A DNA stretch of 5,141 nucleotides from SAR202 cluster bacterium. Lineage in GTDB: Bacteria > Chloroflexota > Dehalococcoidia > Lucifugimonadales > UBA1123. The position numbers and the translations under genes were made by a program. Below are positions 1-5,141 of the stretch, piece by piece (within the stretch, counting starts at the first letter, position 1; every line of letters begins with the position of its first letter). The DNA is taken from NCBI GenBank assembly GCA_030743915.1, contig JASLRP010000577.1:1-5141 (forward strand), given 5' to 3'. The notes under the pieces are model-generated. The model did not search any database. It had not been told where the DNA came from and worked only from the letters and a program-made list of their open reading frames with translations.

Positions 1-978
1 GTGCCAGCCACCGTGGCCTCGGCCCACGGCAAGGAGTTGACCCTGGAGGTCACCTCCATGCCCTCGGACCCCGACCAGCCACTGGCGCGCCTGTTCCGCG
101 TGATGATCCTCTACGCAGGGGACAGGGACCCGGTTGACGGGGCCAGGGTGCAGCTATCCGCCGACCGACAGGGCGGAGGCCCCGCGATGGAGCCTGTCTT
201 CGTAGAACCGCTGAACCAGCCAGGGCTGTACGCCGCGGAGATGGCCTTCCCACTGTTCGGCTCCTGGAATGTGACTCTGGAGGTTGTGGAGTTCGGCGAG
301 GGCGAGGTCACATTCGTAGAGGAAGTGCTTCCGGCTGACCCCACCCAAACGACCAACAACGAAGTAAGACAGCAGGTCCTGGACCTGTTCTTTCGGTTCG
401 ATTGGAAAGACGTGGCATCCATCGCCGTCCGCGTGGGCCACATCCTGGGCGGGACAATCTGGCTCGGCATAACCGGCCTGATTTTGGCGGCATTCTGGTT
501 CATGCCCCGTCCCGCCCGCGCGGCCCTGTTTTACAGGCTTTCCCGCATATTCATGCCAGCCACAATCACAGGGCTGTTGGCCCTGACGATCACCGGCATC
601 TACACCGGCATTTACAGCGCCCCAATAAACCCGCCTGGCATTTTCGATATCGACATCATGATGGAGATACCCTTCGGCCCTCAGTATATGGCGACCATGA
701 TCTTCAAAATTGCGGCCCTGATCACGTACGGGATTATCGCGGTGCCCATGTCAGCGTCACTCAGAGCGGCATCGGTACCGGTCGTGGCTGGAGGTGGCCT
801 CGCGTCCATCGCCGAACATACTCGAATCCTGGCGAGAAAGACCGCCGAGGATGCGGAAAGACCTCTCTATCGTATGGCGCTTGCCAACGCGATTCTCGGA
901 TTCGCGCTGGCTGTCGCCATCACCACGGCGGTTTATCTGCACTACATCAGCCATCTGGCGGTGCTGATACCAAACTGA
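1..978 (+). CDS. Copper-handling membrane protein: YtkA/FixH-like extracytoplasmic domain plus CopD-like membrane domain, 5'-partial
   Basis: The reading frame is open from the left edge to TGA at 976-978. The GTG at base 1 is probably not the real start. The first visible residues (VASAHG) look like the end of a signal peptide whose hydrophobic core lies outside the window. Residues about 10-112 form a beta-rich, cysteine-free extracytoplasmic domain like the YtkA/FixH/CopC group. Four hydrophobic segments follow, at about 139-168, 183-205, 227-252 and 293-316, resembling the CopD family. His147 and Trp154 lie in the first helix (GHILGGTIWLG), and His314 and His318 lie at the end of the last (YLHYISH). 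These histidines could bind copper or haem, as proposed for CopD-type proteins. The likely role is copper import or handling for oxidase assembly, inferred from the downstream cox genes. The family call is from memory of domain patterns; the reading frame itself is secure. Confidence 0.75.
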   Translation: MPATVASAHGKELTLEVTSMPSDPDQPLARLFRVMILYAGDRDPVDGARVQLSADRQGGGPAMEPVFVEPLNQPGLYAAEMAFPLFGSWNVTLEVVEFGEGEVTFVEEVLPADPTQTTNNEVRQQVLDLFFRFDWKDVASIAVRVGHILGGTIWLGITGLILAAFWFMPRPARAALFYRLSRIFMPATITGLLALTITGIYTGIYSAPINPPGIFDIDIMMEIPFGPQYMATMIFKIAALITYGIIAVPMSASLRAASVPVVAGGGLASIAEHTRILARKTAEDAERPLYRMALANAILGFALAVAITTAVYLHYISHLAVLIPN

Positions 979-1031
979 ACAATCTTCTTGATGGAGTAAC
1001 TGAATCCATTTTCCTGCATGGCGGAGATGAC

Positions 1032-1036
1032 GGAGG
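1032..1036 (+). promoter_or_regulatory. Ribosome binding site that sets the start of the DsbD-like gene
   Basis: GGAGG lies 8 bases before the ATG at 1045. The earlier in-frame ATGs at 1018 and 1027 have no comparable Shine-Dalgarno site at proper distance; the nearest GGAG before 1018 is about 21 bases away. The start at 1045 is therefore preferred, shortening the longest reading by nine residues. Confidence 0.7.
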
Positions 1037-1044
1037 CACAGACG

Positions 1045-2481
1045 ATGAAAAACACGACCTCTCACCGGATATTCTCCGGGTATACGTGGAACGTGAAACT
1101 TCCCTATCCGCGCTCGCTCAAGACGTGGTTGCTGGTCATCGGCGCTTCCGTTGGGCTCGTGGTGTTGACGTACGGGTTGGCCCGAGTTTTTCAGATCGAC
1201 AACGTGACGCCAAATTCGGCCGATGAGCGTGTTGAGATGCCCAACCTGGACTGGCGGCAGATGATCAGCGTGTTGACCCGCTATGGCGAGCGACCCGGCG
1301 AGGGGGCCGAGTTCGTGGAGATGGACGTCCTCATGGCGACGCCTCAGTATTTCGCGGCGACCCGCCGGACACCACCCGGACAGGCCGCCGAATCGCCGTC
1401 CATAGTCTTCTACCTCACCGAGACAACCCACGTTGACGATCTGCCATCGTCGCCGCCAAACCCGATTCTCAATGTTGGAACTCAATCCGTCACCCCAGCC
1501 AACACATGGGTGATGGCCGACTCGCCTCACCACCGAACGTCAATCATGACCTACGATGCTTCCGACCTCGATTTCGGAAGCGCTTTGAGCATGTCCTTCA
1601 CAGATGACCCGGGCTTGTCCCAGGCAGACAACGCCTTTGAATGGCAGATGCCCTTGACGTACTCTGACACGTACGCCAGCGACGACATAGTGGTCGGAAG
1701 CGCGTCAGGCGCCGTGTACGCTCCAGCGGTGTCCGGCGTGGCTGTCCTGGCGGTGCTGGGCGGCCTGCTGGCGGCAATGTGGCCGTGCCTGTTCCAGCTA
1801 ACCGCGTACTTCATTCCCGCGATGGCGGGCATGAGCATGCACGACGCCTCCAAAAGTTCAGACCTCAAGCCACGGCTGGGCGTCGTCAAGATCGCGCTGT
1901 TTTTCGTGTTGGGATTCACGGTAATATACACCCTGGCAGGCGCGGTTATCGGATACGGGTCTCAGCAGCTATCCAGCATGGAGTCCTTTTACACCTGGCA
2001 GAGGTATCTGAGCATTGGAGCAGGCATCCTGCTGATGGGCATGGCTCTGCGAGTGGCGGCCAACGCCCGCGCTCCGCTGGTATGCAAGATGCCGATTCTG
2101 AGCAAGGCATCCGGCTCAGGCATGACATCCCCCTGGGAGAGCATGCTGGTCGGCGTGGCATTCGCCACTGGCTGCATGACATGCTTCGGCTCGGCGATTC
2201 TCATCGGCATGGTCCTGTACGTCGGCCTGGCCGGATCTCCGATCGTCGGCGCGACTCTGCTGTTCCTCTTCTCGCTGGGAATGGGAGTTCCGCTGGTAAT
2301 TGGAGCGATGGCGATGGCCCGAGTCCTGCCTCTGTTGTTCCGTCTGGAGAAGGTCATCCCCTGGATGGGCCTTGCCAGCGCGATTCTCATCGCCGGATAC
2401 GGCCTGATACTGGTAACAGGAAACTTCATGACGCTGACCAGTTGGCTTTACAAACTCATGGGCATGACACAGGCATTGTAG
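1045..2481 (+). CDS. DsbD/CcdA-family transmembrane thiol-disulfide transporter with a large extracytoplasmic insert
   Basis: The product is 478 residues from ATG 1045. One membrane helix (about 27-49) is followed by a cysteine-free, probably extracytoplasmic region (about 50-225). A polytopic core with about six hydrophobic segments then runs to the C terminus. The core shows the paired-cysteine signature of the DsbD/CcdA family: Cys248 in the first core helix (MWPCLFQ) and Cys380 in a later one (GCMTCFG). They are 132 residues apart, close to the spacing in DsbD. Cys377 makes the second site a CxxC, and Cys347 is an additional cysteine. Known family members carry electrons from cytoplasmic thioredoxin to extracytoplasmic partners, supporting cytochrome c maturation or copper-site assembly. 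No C-terminal thioredoxin domain is present, so a separate partner is expected. The gene follows the CopD-like gene after 66 bases and is probably co-transcribed. The family assignment is fairly firm; the substrate is inferred. Confidence 0.8.
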   Translation: MKNTTSHRIFSGYTWNVKLPYPRSLKTWLLVIGASVGLVVLTYGLARVFQIDNVTPNSADERVEMPNLDWRQMISVLTRYGERPGEGAEFVEMDVLMATPQYFAATRRTPPGQAAESPSIVFYLTETTHVDDLPSSPPNPILNVGTQSVTPANTWVMADSPHHRTSIMTYDASDLDFGSALSMSFTDDPGLSQADNAFEWQMPLTYSDTYASDDIVVGSASGAVYAPAVSGVAVLAVLGGLLAAMWPCLFQLTAYFIPAMAGMSMHDASKSSDLKPRLGVVKIALFFVLGFTVIYTLAGAVIGYGSQQLSSMESFYTWQRYLSIGAGILLMGMALRVAANARAPLVCKMPILSKASGSGMTSPWESMLVGVAFATGCMTCFGSAILIGMVLYVGLAGSPIVGATLLFLFSLGMGVPLVIGAMAMARVLPLLFRLEKVIPWMGLASAILIAGYGLILVTGNFMTLTSWLYKLMGMTQAL

Positions 2482-2490
2482 AGCTACTGA

Positions 2491-2546
2491 GGAAACATGT
2501 GTCGTCGGCGCTCGAATATTGTGCCGACGGCACATGTTTTCCTTTT
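2491..2546 (+). terminator. Intrinsic terminator after the DsbD-like gene
   Basis: A long hairpin begins 10 bases after the stop codon. The left arm at 2491-2509 (GGAAACATGTGTCGTCGGC) pairs with 2523-2541 over about 19 positions, with two G-T wobbles and a 13-base loop. The run TTTT at 2543-2546 follows, in a T-rich stretch. On the opposite strand no T run follows the hairpin, so it should act mainly on the + strand transcript. It separates the assembly genes from the cox genes. Confidence 0.8.
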
Positions 2547-2574
2547 GTGTGATGTTGTTTCTTGATAGCAGGTT

Positions 2575-2595
2575 GGCGTCCGGTAACCGGTCGCC
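2575..2595. repeat. 21-base near-perfect palindrome, possible operator
   Basis: The arms GGCG and CCGGT on the left match ACCGG and CGCC on the right around a central A at 2585; the only mismatch is the T/T pair at 2579 and 2591. The symmetry would suit binding by a dimeric helix-turn-helix regulator. No T run follows, so it is not a good terminator. Its target gene is unknown, but it sits 22 bases upstream of the 11-base direct repeats. Confidence 0.45.
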
Positions 2596-2616
2596 GCCAT
2601 AGACCAAGAATCAGGT

Positions 2617-2649
2617 CTTCACAAATTTCTCACAATTTCCTCACACTCG
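2617..2649 (+). promoter_or_regulatory. Three tandem 11-base repeats resembling a PhoB/OmpR-family operator
   Basis: Three consecutive 11-base units are CTTCACAAATT, TCTCACAATTT and CCTCACACTCG. TCACA begins at 2619, 2630 and 2641, an exact 11-base period. Head-to-tail repeats at 11-base period are the known pattern for PhoB/PhoP-type response regulators, for example CTGTCA units in E. coli and TTCAC-type units in Streptomyces. A related TTCACA begins at 2672, and TCACG at 2696 lies in exact 11-base phase. The resemblance is a reading of pattern only; no PhoB/PhoR gene is visible here and the controlled promoter was not located with confidence. Confidence 0.4.
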
Positions 2650-2888
2650 GTGGAACCCGAGTCGCAGTTTCTTCACACTGACCCAACTGACCTCGTCACG
2701 TTCATTATTTTCGGACCGTGTTCAGTATGCGATGAATGGCCGAGAGACAATAGCAGTCAGGTTGGCTCCAGTCACGGACGACGACAGTGGTTTCAAGCCA
2801 TTTGGTGCGGGAATCGGACCCGACGATGGCATTACGTGAAGTTATTCTTGGGGTTTCGAAACTGGGAATTCAGGGCGGTTTTTCATGC

Positions 2889-2918
2889 TTGACGCGGCCC
2901 GCTGAGATTCTTCATGAT
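2889..2918 (+). promoter_or_regulatory. Weak candidate sigma70-type promoter
   Basis: TTGACG at 2889-2894 is followed, after an 18-base spacer, by CATGAT at 2913-2918, which matches four of six positions of TATAAT. If real, transcription would begin near 2925 and produce a leader of about 170 bases containing the hairpins at 2928-2958 and 2989-3005 and the terminator-like hairpin at 3027-3055 before the cupredoxin ATG. A match this weak occurs often by chance. Confidence 0.22.
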
Positions 2919-2927
2919 ATGCAGGGC

Positions 2928-2958
2928 CCGAACTCACACCATCCCGATGCAAGTTCGG
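2928..2958 (+). other. Hairpin in the presumed cupredoxin-cox leader
   Basis: CCGAACT at 2928-2934 pairs perfectly with AGTTCGG at 2952-2958, leaving a 17-base loop. An adjacent stem joins GGCCCGC (2896-2902) to GCaGGGCC (2921-2928) with one bulged base, overlapping by one base. A further 6-bp stem, TGACGA with TCGTCA, lies at 2989-3005. Successive stems just before a terminator-like hairpin suggest a folded leader RNA. No known riboswitch signature was recognised. Confidence 0.3.
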
Positions 2959-3026
2959 CGTCCAATATATAGCTTGACGGGGGACGCATGACGAGACGGT
3001 CGTCACAAGTCATTTCATTTCTCATT

Positions 3027-3055
3027 AACGCAGACCGCGCAGGTTTGCGTTTTTT
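3027..3055 (+). terminator. Intrinsic terminator or attenuator upstream of the cupredoxin gene
   Basis: AACGCAGACC (3027-3036) pairs with GGTTTGCGTT (3042-3051) over ten positions with one G-T wobble and a five-base loop. Six Ts run from 3050 to 3055. This is a classical Rho-independent terminator shape. Only 39 bases separate the T run from the ATG at 3095, and they contain the Shine-Dalgarno site, leaving no room for an ordinary promoter. The cox transcript must therefore either read through this element, as in attenuation, or the element ends a separate small RNA. Confidence 0.7.
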
Positions 3056-3077
3056 CGGCGTTCCAAGAATCAACTCA

Positions 3078-3083
3078 GAGGAG
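3078..3083 (+). promoter_or_regulatory. Ribosome binding site of the cupredoxin gene
   Basis: GAGGAG lies 11 bases before the ATG at 3095, a little further than the usual 6-9 bases. It supports that start, which also gives a proper lipoprotein signal peptide. Confidence 0.7.
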
Positions 3084-3094
3084 ACCTGTAACAA

Positions 3095-3511
3095 ATGAAC
3101 CGATTATCCGCAATTGGTCTGGCATTGATGATTTCCCTTTTCCTGGCAGCTATTGCATGCAGCAGCGAGAGCGACGAGACGTCGAGCGCACCAGCGCCGA
3201 CCGCTGCTCCAGCGGCCGCTCCTTCCGGCGGAACCGCCTTCGAAGTCAGTCTTCAGGACCCAGGCGGCTCTGGGTCCTACGTATTCAGTCCTGCAGACCT
3301 CACATTCAGTGTGGGCGATACCGTCTCTTTCTCGTTGACATCCGAAAAAGAGTTTCACACCTTCACAGTTGACGATCTCGGGATTGCCGAGAACGTGAAT
3401 GCAGAGACCACCGTTGACCTGACGTTCACATTCGACACTGCCGGGACTTTCGAGTTGATCTGCGTGCCTCACGAGGCTCTTGGCATGGTGGGGACAATAA
3501 CCGTCCAATAG
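3095..3511 (+). CDS. Lipoprotein blue-copper protein (plastocyanin-like cupredoxin)
   Basis: The product is 138 residues. A hydrophobic signal sequence (about 4-21) ends in AAIAC, with Cys22 the likely lipidated residue. The -3 position is Ala rather than the commoner Leu, so the lipobox is slightly atypical. A Ser/Glu then Ala/Pro-rich linker (23-46) tethers the domain to the membrane. Residues 47-138 form a cupredoxin fold with all four type 1 copper ligands visible: His88 (EFHTF), Cys123, His126 and Met131 (CVPHEALGM). The C-x2-H-x4-M spacing is that of plastocyanin. The protein should bind one copper on the outer face of the membrane and carry electrons. It sits 10 bases before coxB, so it may feed electrons to the CuA site; a role in copper delivery is the alternative. 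The domain call is strong; the partner is inferred. Confidence 0.88.
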   Translation: MNRLSAIGLALMISLFLAAIACSSESDETSSAPAPTAAPAAAPSGGTAFEVSLQDPGGSGSYVFSPADLTFSVGDTVSFSLTSEKEFHTFTVDDLGIAENVNAETTVDLTFTFDTAGTFELICVPHEALGMVGTITVQ

Positions 3512-3515
3512 GGAG
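3511..3515 (+). promoter_or_regulatory. Ribosome binding site of coxB
   Basis: GGGAG begins on the last base of the cupredoxin stop codon and lies 6 bases before the coxB ATG at 3522. This overlap supports translation of the two genes from one message. Confidence 0.65.
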
Positions 3516-3521
3516 CATCCG

Positions 3522-4265
3522 ATGAACCGCCACTCAATAACCGTAGCCGTGATGTGGGCAGTTTTCACCATCGCAGGCGAGGTCTTGGTGCTGAACTTCA
3601 CGCCGTTTCCGGCGGCCACTGCCGAGCAGGCTCATATCGTGGATGATGCCTTCACGTTGCTCACAATGCTGGCGGTCCCGGTGTTCTCACTGGTCGTCGC
3701 CATGCTGTTGTACAGCTTCGTAAGATTCGGACAGAACGACCGACCAGAAGAGGACGGCCCTCCGATACATTCCCATAAGGGGATCGCTTACATCTGGGTG
3801 CTACTAACAACAATCCTCACAGTTGTTGTGATCATCCATCCGGGCATCACCGGCATATTGGAGCTTCGGGCTGACGACGATAACATTGATCTGGTGGTGC
3901 AGGTCGAAGGGCAACGATTTAGCTGGTTGGTCAAGTACCCTGAGCATAATGTCCAGAGCAGGTCAGAGTTAGTGCTGCCTGTGGATGAGAACGTCCAATT
4001 CCTGGTCATGGCTAGCGACGTAATCCACTCTCTGTGGATTCCAGGATTCCGCGTAAAGATCGACGCCGTTCCAGGCTTGACAACCAAAGTGACGGCAACG
4101 CCCAACATTGTGGGCTCCTACGAGAAAGATGTGAACTTCCGCCTCCAGTGCGCCGAGTTATGTGGCGCGGGCCACGCGGTTATGCGCATGCCCGTGCGTG
4201 TGGTGGAGCGAGCGGAGTTCGATGAGTGGCTAAGCGAGCAGCGGCCCATTTCGGCCAGGAGATAA
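3522..4265 (+). CDS. coxB: Cytochrome c oxidase subunit II (CuA subunit)
   Basis: The product is 247 residues, near the usual length for a subunit II without a fused cytochrome c domain. It forms the electron entry site of the haem-copper oxidase. Three hydrophobic segments occur at about 6-24, 44-67 and 88-106; the first may be a signal or an additional anchor, since the core family has two helices. The extracytoplasmic cupredoxin domain spans about 120-235. The conserved aromatic region is visible (QRFSWLVKYPE, Trp135). All six CuA-site residues are present: His169 (VIHSLWIPG), then Cys210, Glu212, Cys214, His218 and Met221 in CAELCGAGHAVM. Because the site is intact, this is a cytochrome c or cupredoxin oxidase rather than a quinol oxidase. 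There is no C-terminal haem motif (CxxCH), so the donor is a separate protein. The coxA start follows four bases after the stop. Confidence 0.95.
   Translation: MNRHSITVAVMWAVFTIAGEVLVLNFTPFPAATAEQAHIVDDAFTLLTMLAVPVFSLVVAMLLYSFVRFGQNDRPEEDGPPIHSHKGIAYIWVLLTTILTVVVIIHPGITGILELRADDDNIDLVVQVEGQRFSWLVKYPEHNVQSRSELVLPVDENVQFLVMASDVIHSLWIPGFRVKIDAVPGLTTKVTATPNIVGSYEKDVNFRLQCAELCGAGHAVMRMPVRVVERAEFDEWLSEQRPISARR
4257..4261 (+). promoter_or_regulatory. Ribosome binding site that sets the coxA start
   Basis: AGGAG lies inside the last codons of coxB, 8 bases before the ATG at 4270. It supports this start and hence the N-terminal extension of the coxA product, and indicates close translational linkage with coxB. 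Confidence 0.7.
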
Positions 4266-4269
4266 AGAG

Positions 4270-5141
4270 ATGGGATTTCTTTCCGCCTTCAAACACTTTG
4301 GCTGGGGCCTGTTGGGTGCCGCCATTGGCCTGGGAATCGGAGTTGCCTTCGGCAGTTTCGTCGCAGAGATAACAGACCGCGACCCTCTCCAGATTCGCGT
4401 CGCCATTGGCTACGTGTTTGCCTTGATTGGGTGGCTATTGGGCGTTGGGCTGTGGGAAGTCCTGGCGCGCGAATGGCTCGGTCTTGAACCCAAACCCCAC
4501 GATAATCACGGTTGGCAACGGTACTTTTCTTTCAGCCTTGACCACAAGGTCATCGGCGTCCAGTACCTGGTCACGATGGTGATTCTGTTCCTGGTGGCTG
4601 GCCTTTTCGCCATGCTGATCCGCATCGAATTGTTGGACGCAGGCCAAAACTTCCTCAACGCCAATGACTTTAACACCACCATGAGCCTGCACGGGATCAT
4701 CATGGTGGCTGTAGCCGTGGCGAGTATCATGGGAGGATTCGCCAACTTTGTGTTGCCGTTGCTCATTGGGGCTGACGACGTCGCCTTCCCGCGAATCAAC
4801 GCACTGAGTTTCTGGATTGTCCCTCCCGTCGCAGTTCTGCTGATCACGACGCCAGTGTTTGGCGGGTTCGACTCCGGCTGGACAGCCTATCCGCCCCTGA
4901 GCGTCATCAACGCTGACGGCCAACTGTTGTTCTTGTTCGCGTTCCTGACCTTCGGGCTATCGTCTATCCTGGGCGGCCTGAACTTCATGACCACCGTCAT
5001 CACATTGAGAGCTCCGGGAATGACCTGGGGCCGTCTGCCGATCTTCGTGTGGTCGGTCTTCGCCGCGGCCATGATCAGCCTGACCGCCACGCAGGTGGTG
5101 GCCTTCGGACTGTTGATGGTCATTCTGGACCGTGTGGGAGG
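4270..5141 (+). CDS. coxA: Cytochrome c oxidase subunit I, N-terminal 290 residues (3'-partial)
   Basis: The frame opens at ATG 4270 and has no stop before the right edge; 290 full codons are visible. The product is the catalytic subunit that reduces oxygen and pumps protons. The family core begins near residue 89 (SLDHKVIGVQYL). His141 in TTMSLHGIIM is the expected low-spin haem ligand. Asn159, Asp170 and Asn177, in FANF and GADDVAFPRIN, match the D-channel residues Asn113, Asp124 and Asn131 of the Paracoccus enzyme, which places it in the A family. GWTAYPPLS and LNFMTTVITLRAPGMTWGRL are further family signatures. The CuB ligands and the Glu-containing helix lie beyond the window. Residues 1-80 are unusual: they add two hydrophobic segments (about 13-31 and 44-63) before the normal start of the core. 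The enzyme class is certain; the role of the extension is unknown. Confidence 0.95.
   Translation, partial: MGFLSAFKHFGWGLLGAAIGLGIGVAFGSFVAEITDRDPLQIRVAIGYVFALIGWLLGVGLWEVLAREWLGLEPKPHDNHGWQRYFSFSLDHKVIGVQYLVTMVILFLVAGLFAMLIRIELLDAGQNFLNANDFNTTMSLHGIIMVAVAVASIMGGFANFVLPLLIGADDVAFPRINALSFWIVPPVAVLLITTPVFGGFDSGWTAYPPLSVINADGQLLFLFAFLTFGLSSILGGLNFMTTVITLRAPGMTWGRLPIFVWSVFAAAMISLTATQVVAFGLLMVILDRVG

Larger units (their letters stand above)
2547..3094. other. Gene-poor interval of about 550 bases with probable regulatory or RNA content
   Basis: No convincing protein gene is present. The short frames in both strands lack good Shine-Dalgarno sites and have unstructured, unrecognised products. The interval instead holds, in order, a 21-base palindrome, three 11-base direct repeats, several short hairpins (2645-2662, 2797-2830, 2896-2928, 2928-2958, 2989-3005), a perfect 10-base palindrome GTTTCGAAAC at 2853-2862, and a terminator-like hairpin just before the cupredoxin gene. 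This composition suits a promoter region with a structured leader or a small RNA. No known RNA family was recognised. Confidence 0.6.

Noticed and set aside
1..3. GTG at the left edge as the start of the first gene.
   Set aside because: The predicted protein would begin at the tail of a signal peptide with no hydrophobic core, so the gene very probably begins upstream of the window.
757..1533. Long minus-strand frame across the junction of the first two genes.
   Set aside because: It overlaps two well-supported + strand genes and its product is Arg/His/Gly-rich, typical of an antisense shadow in GC-rich DNA.
2797..2830. tRNA-like fragment on the minus strand: a CGGG/CCCG stem with a T-loop-like centre, followed by GCACCA.
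   Set aside because: The CCA-like end follows the stem directly, leaving no room for the seven-base acceptor strand, and no anticodon or D arm can be drawn upstream.
2921..2958. Short resemblance to 5S rRNA (CCATCCCGA followed by AAGTT).
   Set aside because: The match is under 20 bases with a gap; the rest of 5S rRNA is absent on both sides.
2896..2958. Possible TPP riboswitch because of GCTGAGA.
   Set aside because: The other invariant block (TGATCTGG followed by TAATGCCAGCG) is absent, so only a seven-base coincidence remains.
2650..2972. Two overlapping small + strand frames (80 and 61 codons, GTG starts) in the gene-poor interval; the second has an internal ATG at 2826.
   Set aside because: Neither has a good Shine-Dalgarno site, the first is rich in Trp and Arg as expected of noncoding frames, and neither product is recognisable. 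A short peptide from 2826 cannot be excluded.
2966..2979. TATATA (2966-2971) and TTGACG (2974-2979) as promoter elements.
   Set aside because: They are in the wrong order for one promoter, and neither has a suitable partner at 16-18 bases.
2912..3094. Minus-strand frame of 60 codons next to the cupredoxin gene.
   Set aside because: It crosses the terminator hairpin and leader, and its product has no recognisable features.
4435..4923. Long minus-strand frame opposite coxA.
   Set aside because: It lies wholly within coxA, whose conserved residues are unmistakable; the antisense product is hydrophilic and Gln/His/Asp-rich without motifs.

Overview
The window looks like a piece of a bacterial aerobic-respiration locus with every gene on the + strand. 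It holds a 5'-truncated copper-handling membrane protein (1-978), a DsbD/CcdA-like thiol-redox membrane protein (1045-2481), a gene-poor interval of about 610 bases (2482-3094), a lipoprotein cupredoxin (3095-3511), cytochrome c oxidase subunit II (3522-4265), and the first 290 codons of subunit I (4270 to the right edge). The GC-rich codon use, clear Shine-Dalgarno sites, Ala/Pro-rich lipoprotein linker and gene content fit Chloroflexota (possibly a Dehalococcoidia/SAR202-type genome). That placement comes from general resemblance, not a search, and is held with low to moderate confidence.

The two left genes fit an accessory module for oxidase maturation. The first joins an extracytoplasmic beta-type domain to a four-helix CopD-like membrane part. 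The second has the paired transmembrane cysteines of proteins that carry reducing equivalents across the membrane, which are needed for cytochrome c or CuA assembly. A strong hairpin at 2491-2541 followed by a T tract probably ends this transcript.

The right-hand genes form a tight operon: 10 bases separate the cupredoxin and coxB, and 4 bases separate coxB and coxA, each start having its own Shine-Dalgarno site. CoxB carries a full CuA site. CoxA carries the low-spin haem histidine and the D-channel Asn/Asp/Asn set of A-family haem-copper oxidases. A plausible electron path is lipoprotein cupredoxin to CuA (CoxB) to haem (CoxA).

The interval 2482-3094 is the least ordinary part. After the terminator come a 21-base near-perfect palindrome (2575-2595), three tandem 11-base TCACA-type repeats (2617-2649) that resemble operators of PhoB/OmpR-family response regulators, a series of predicted hairpins (2797-3005), and a second intrinsic-terminator-like hairpin (3027-3055) only 39 bases before the cupredoxin ATG. 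This suggests either a long, attenuated leader controlling the cox operon or a separate small RNA. I found no wholly new system that the sequence alone can prove.
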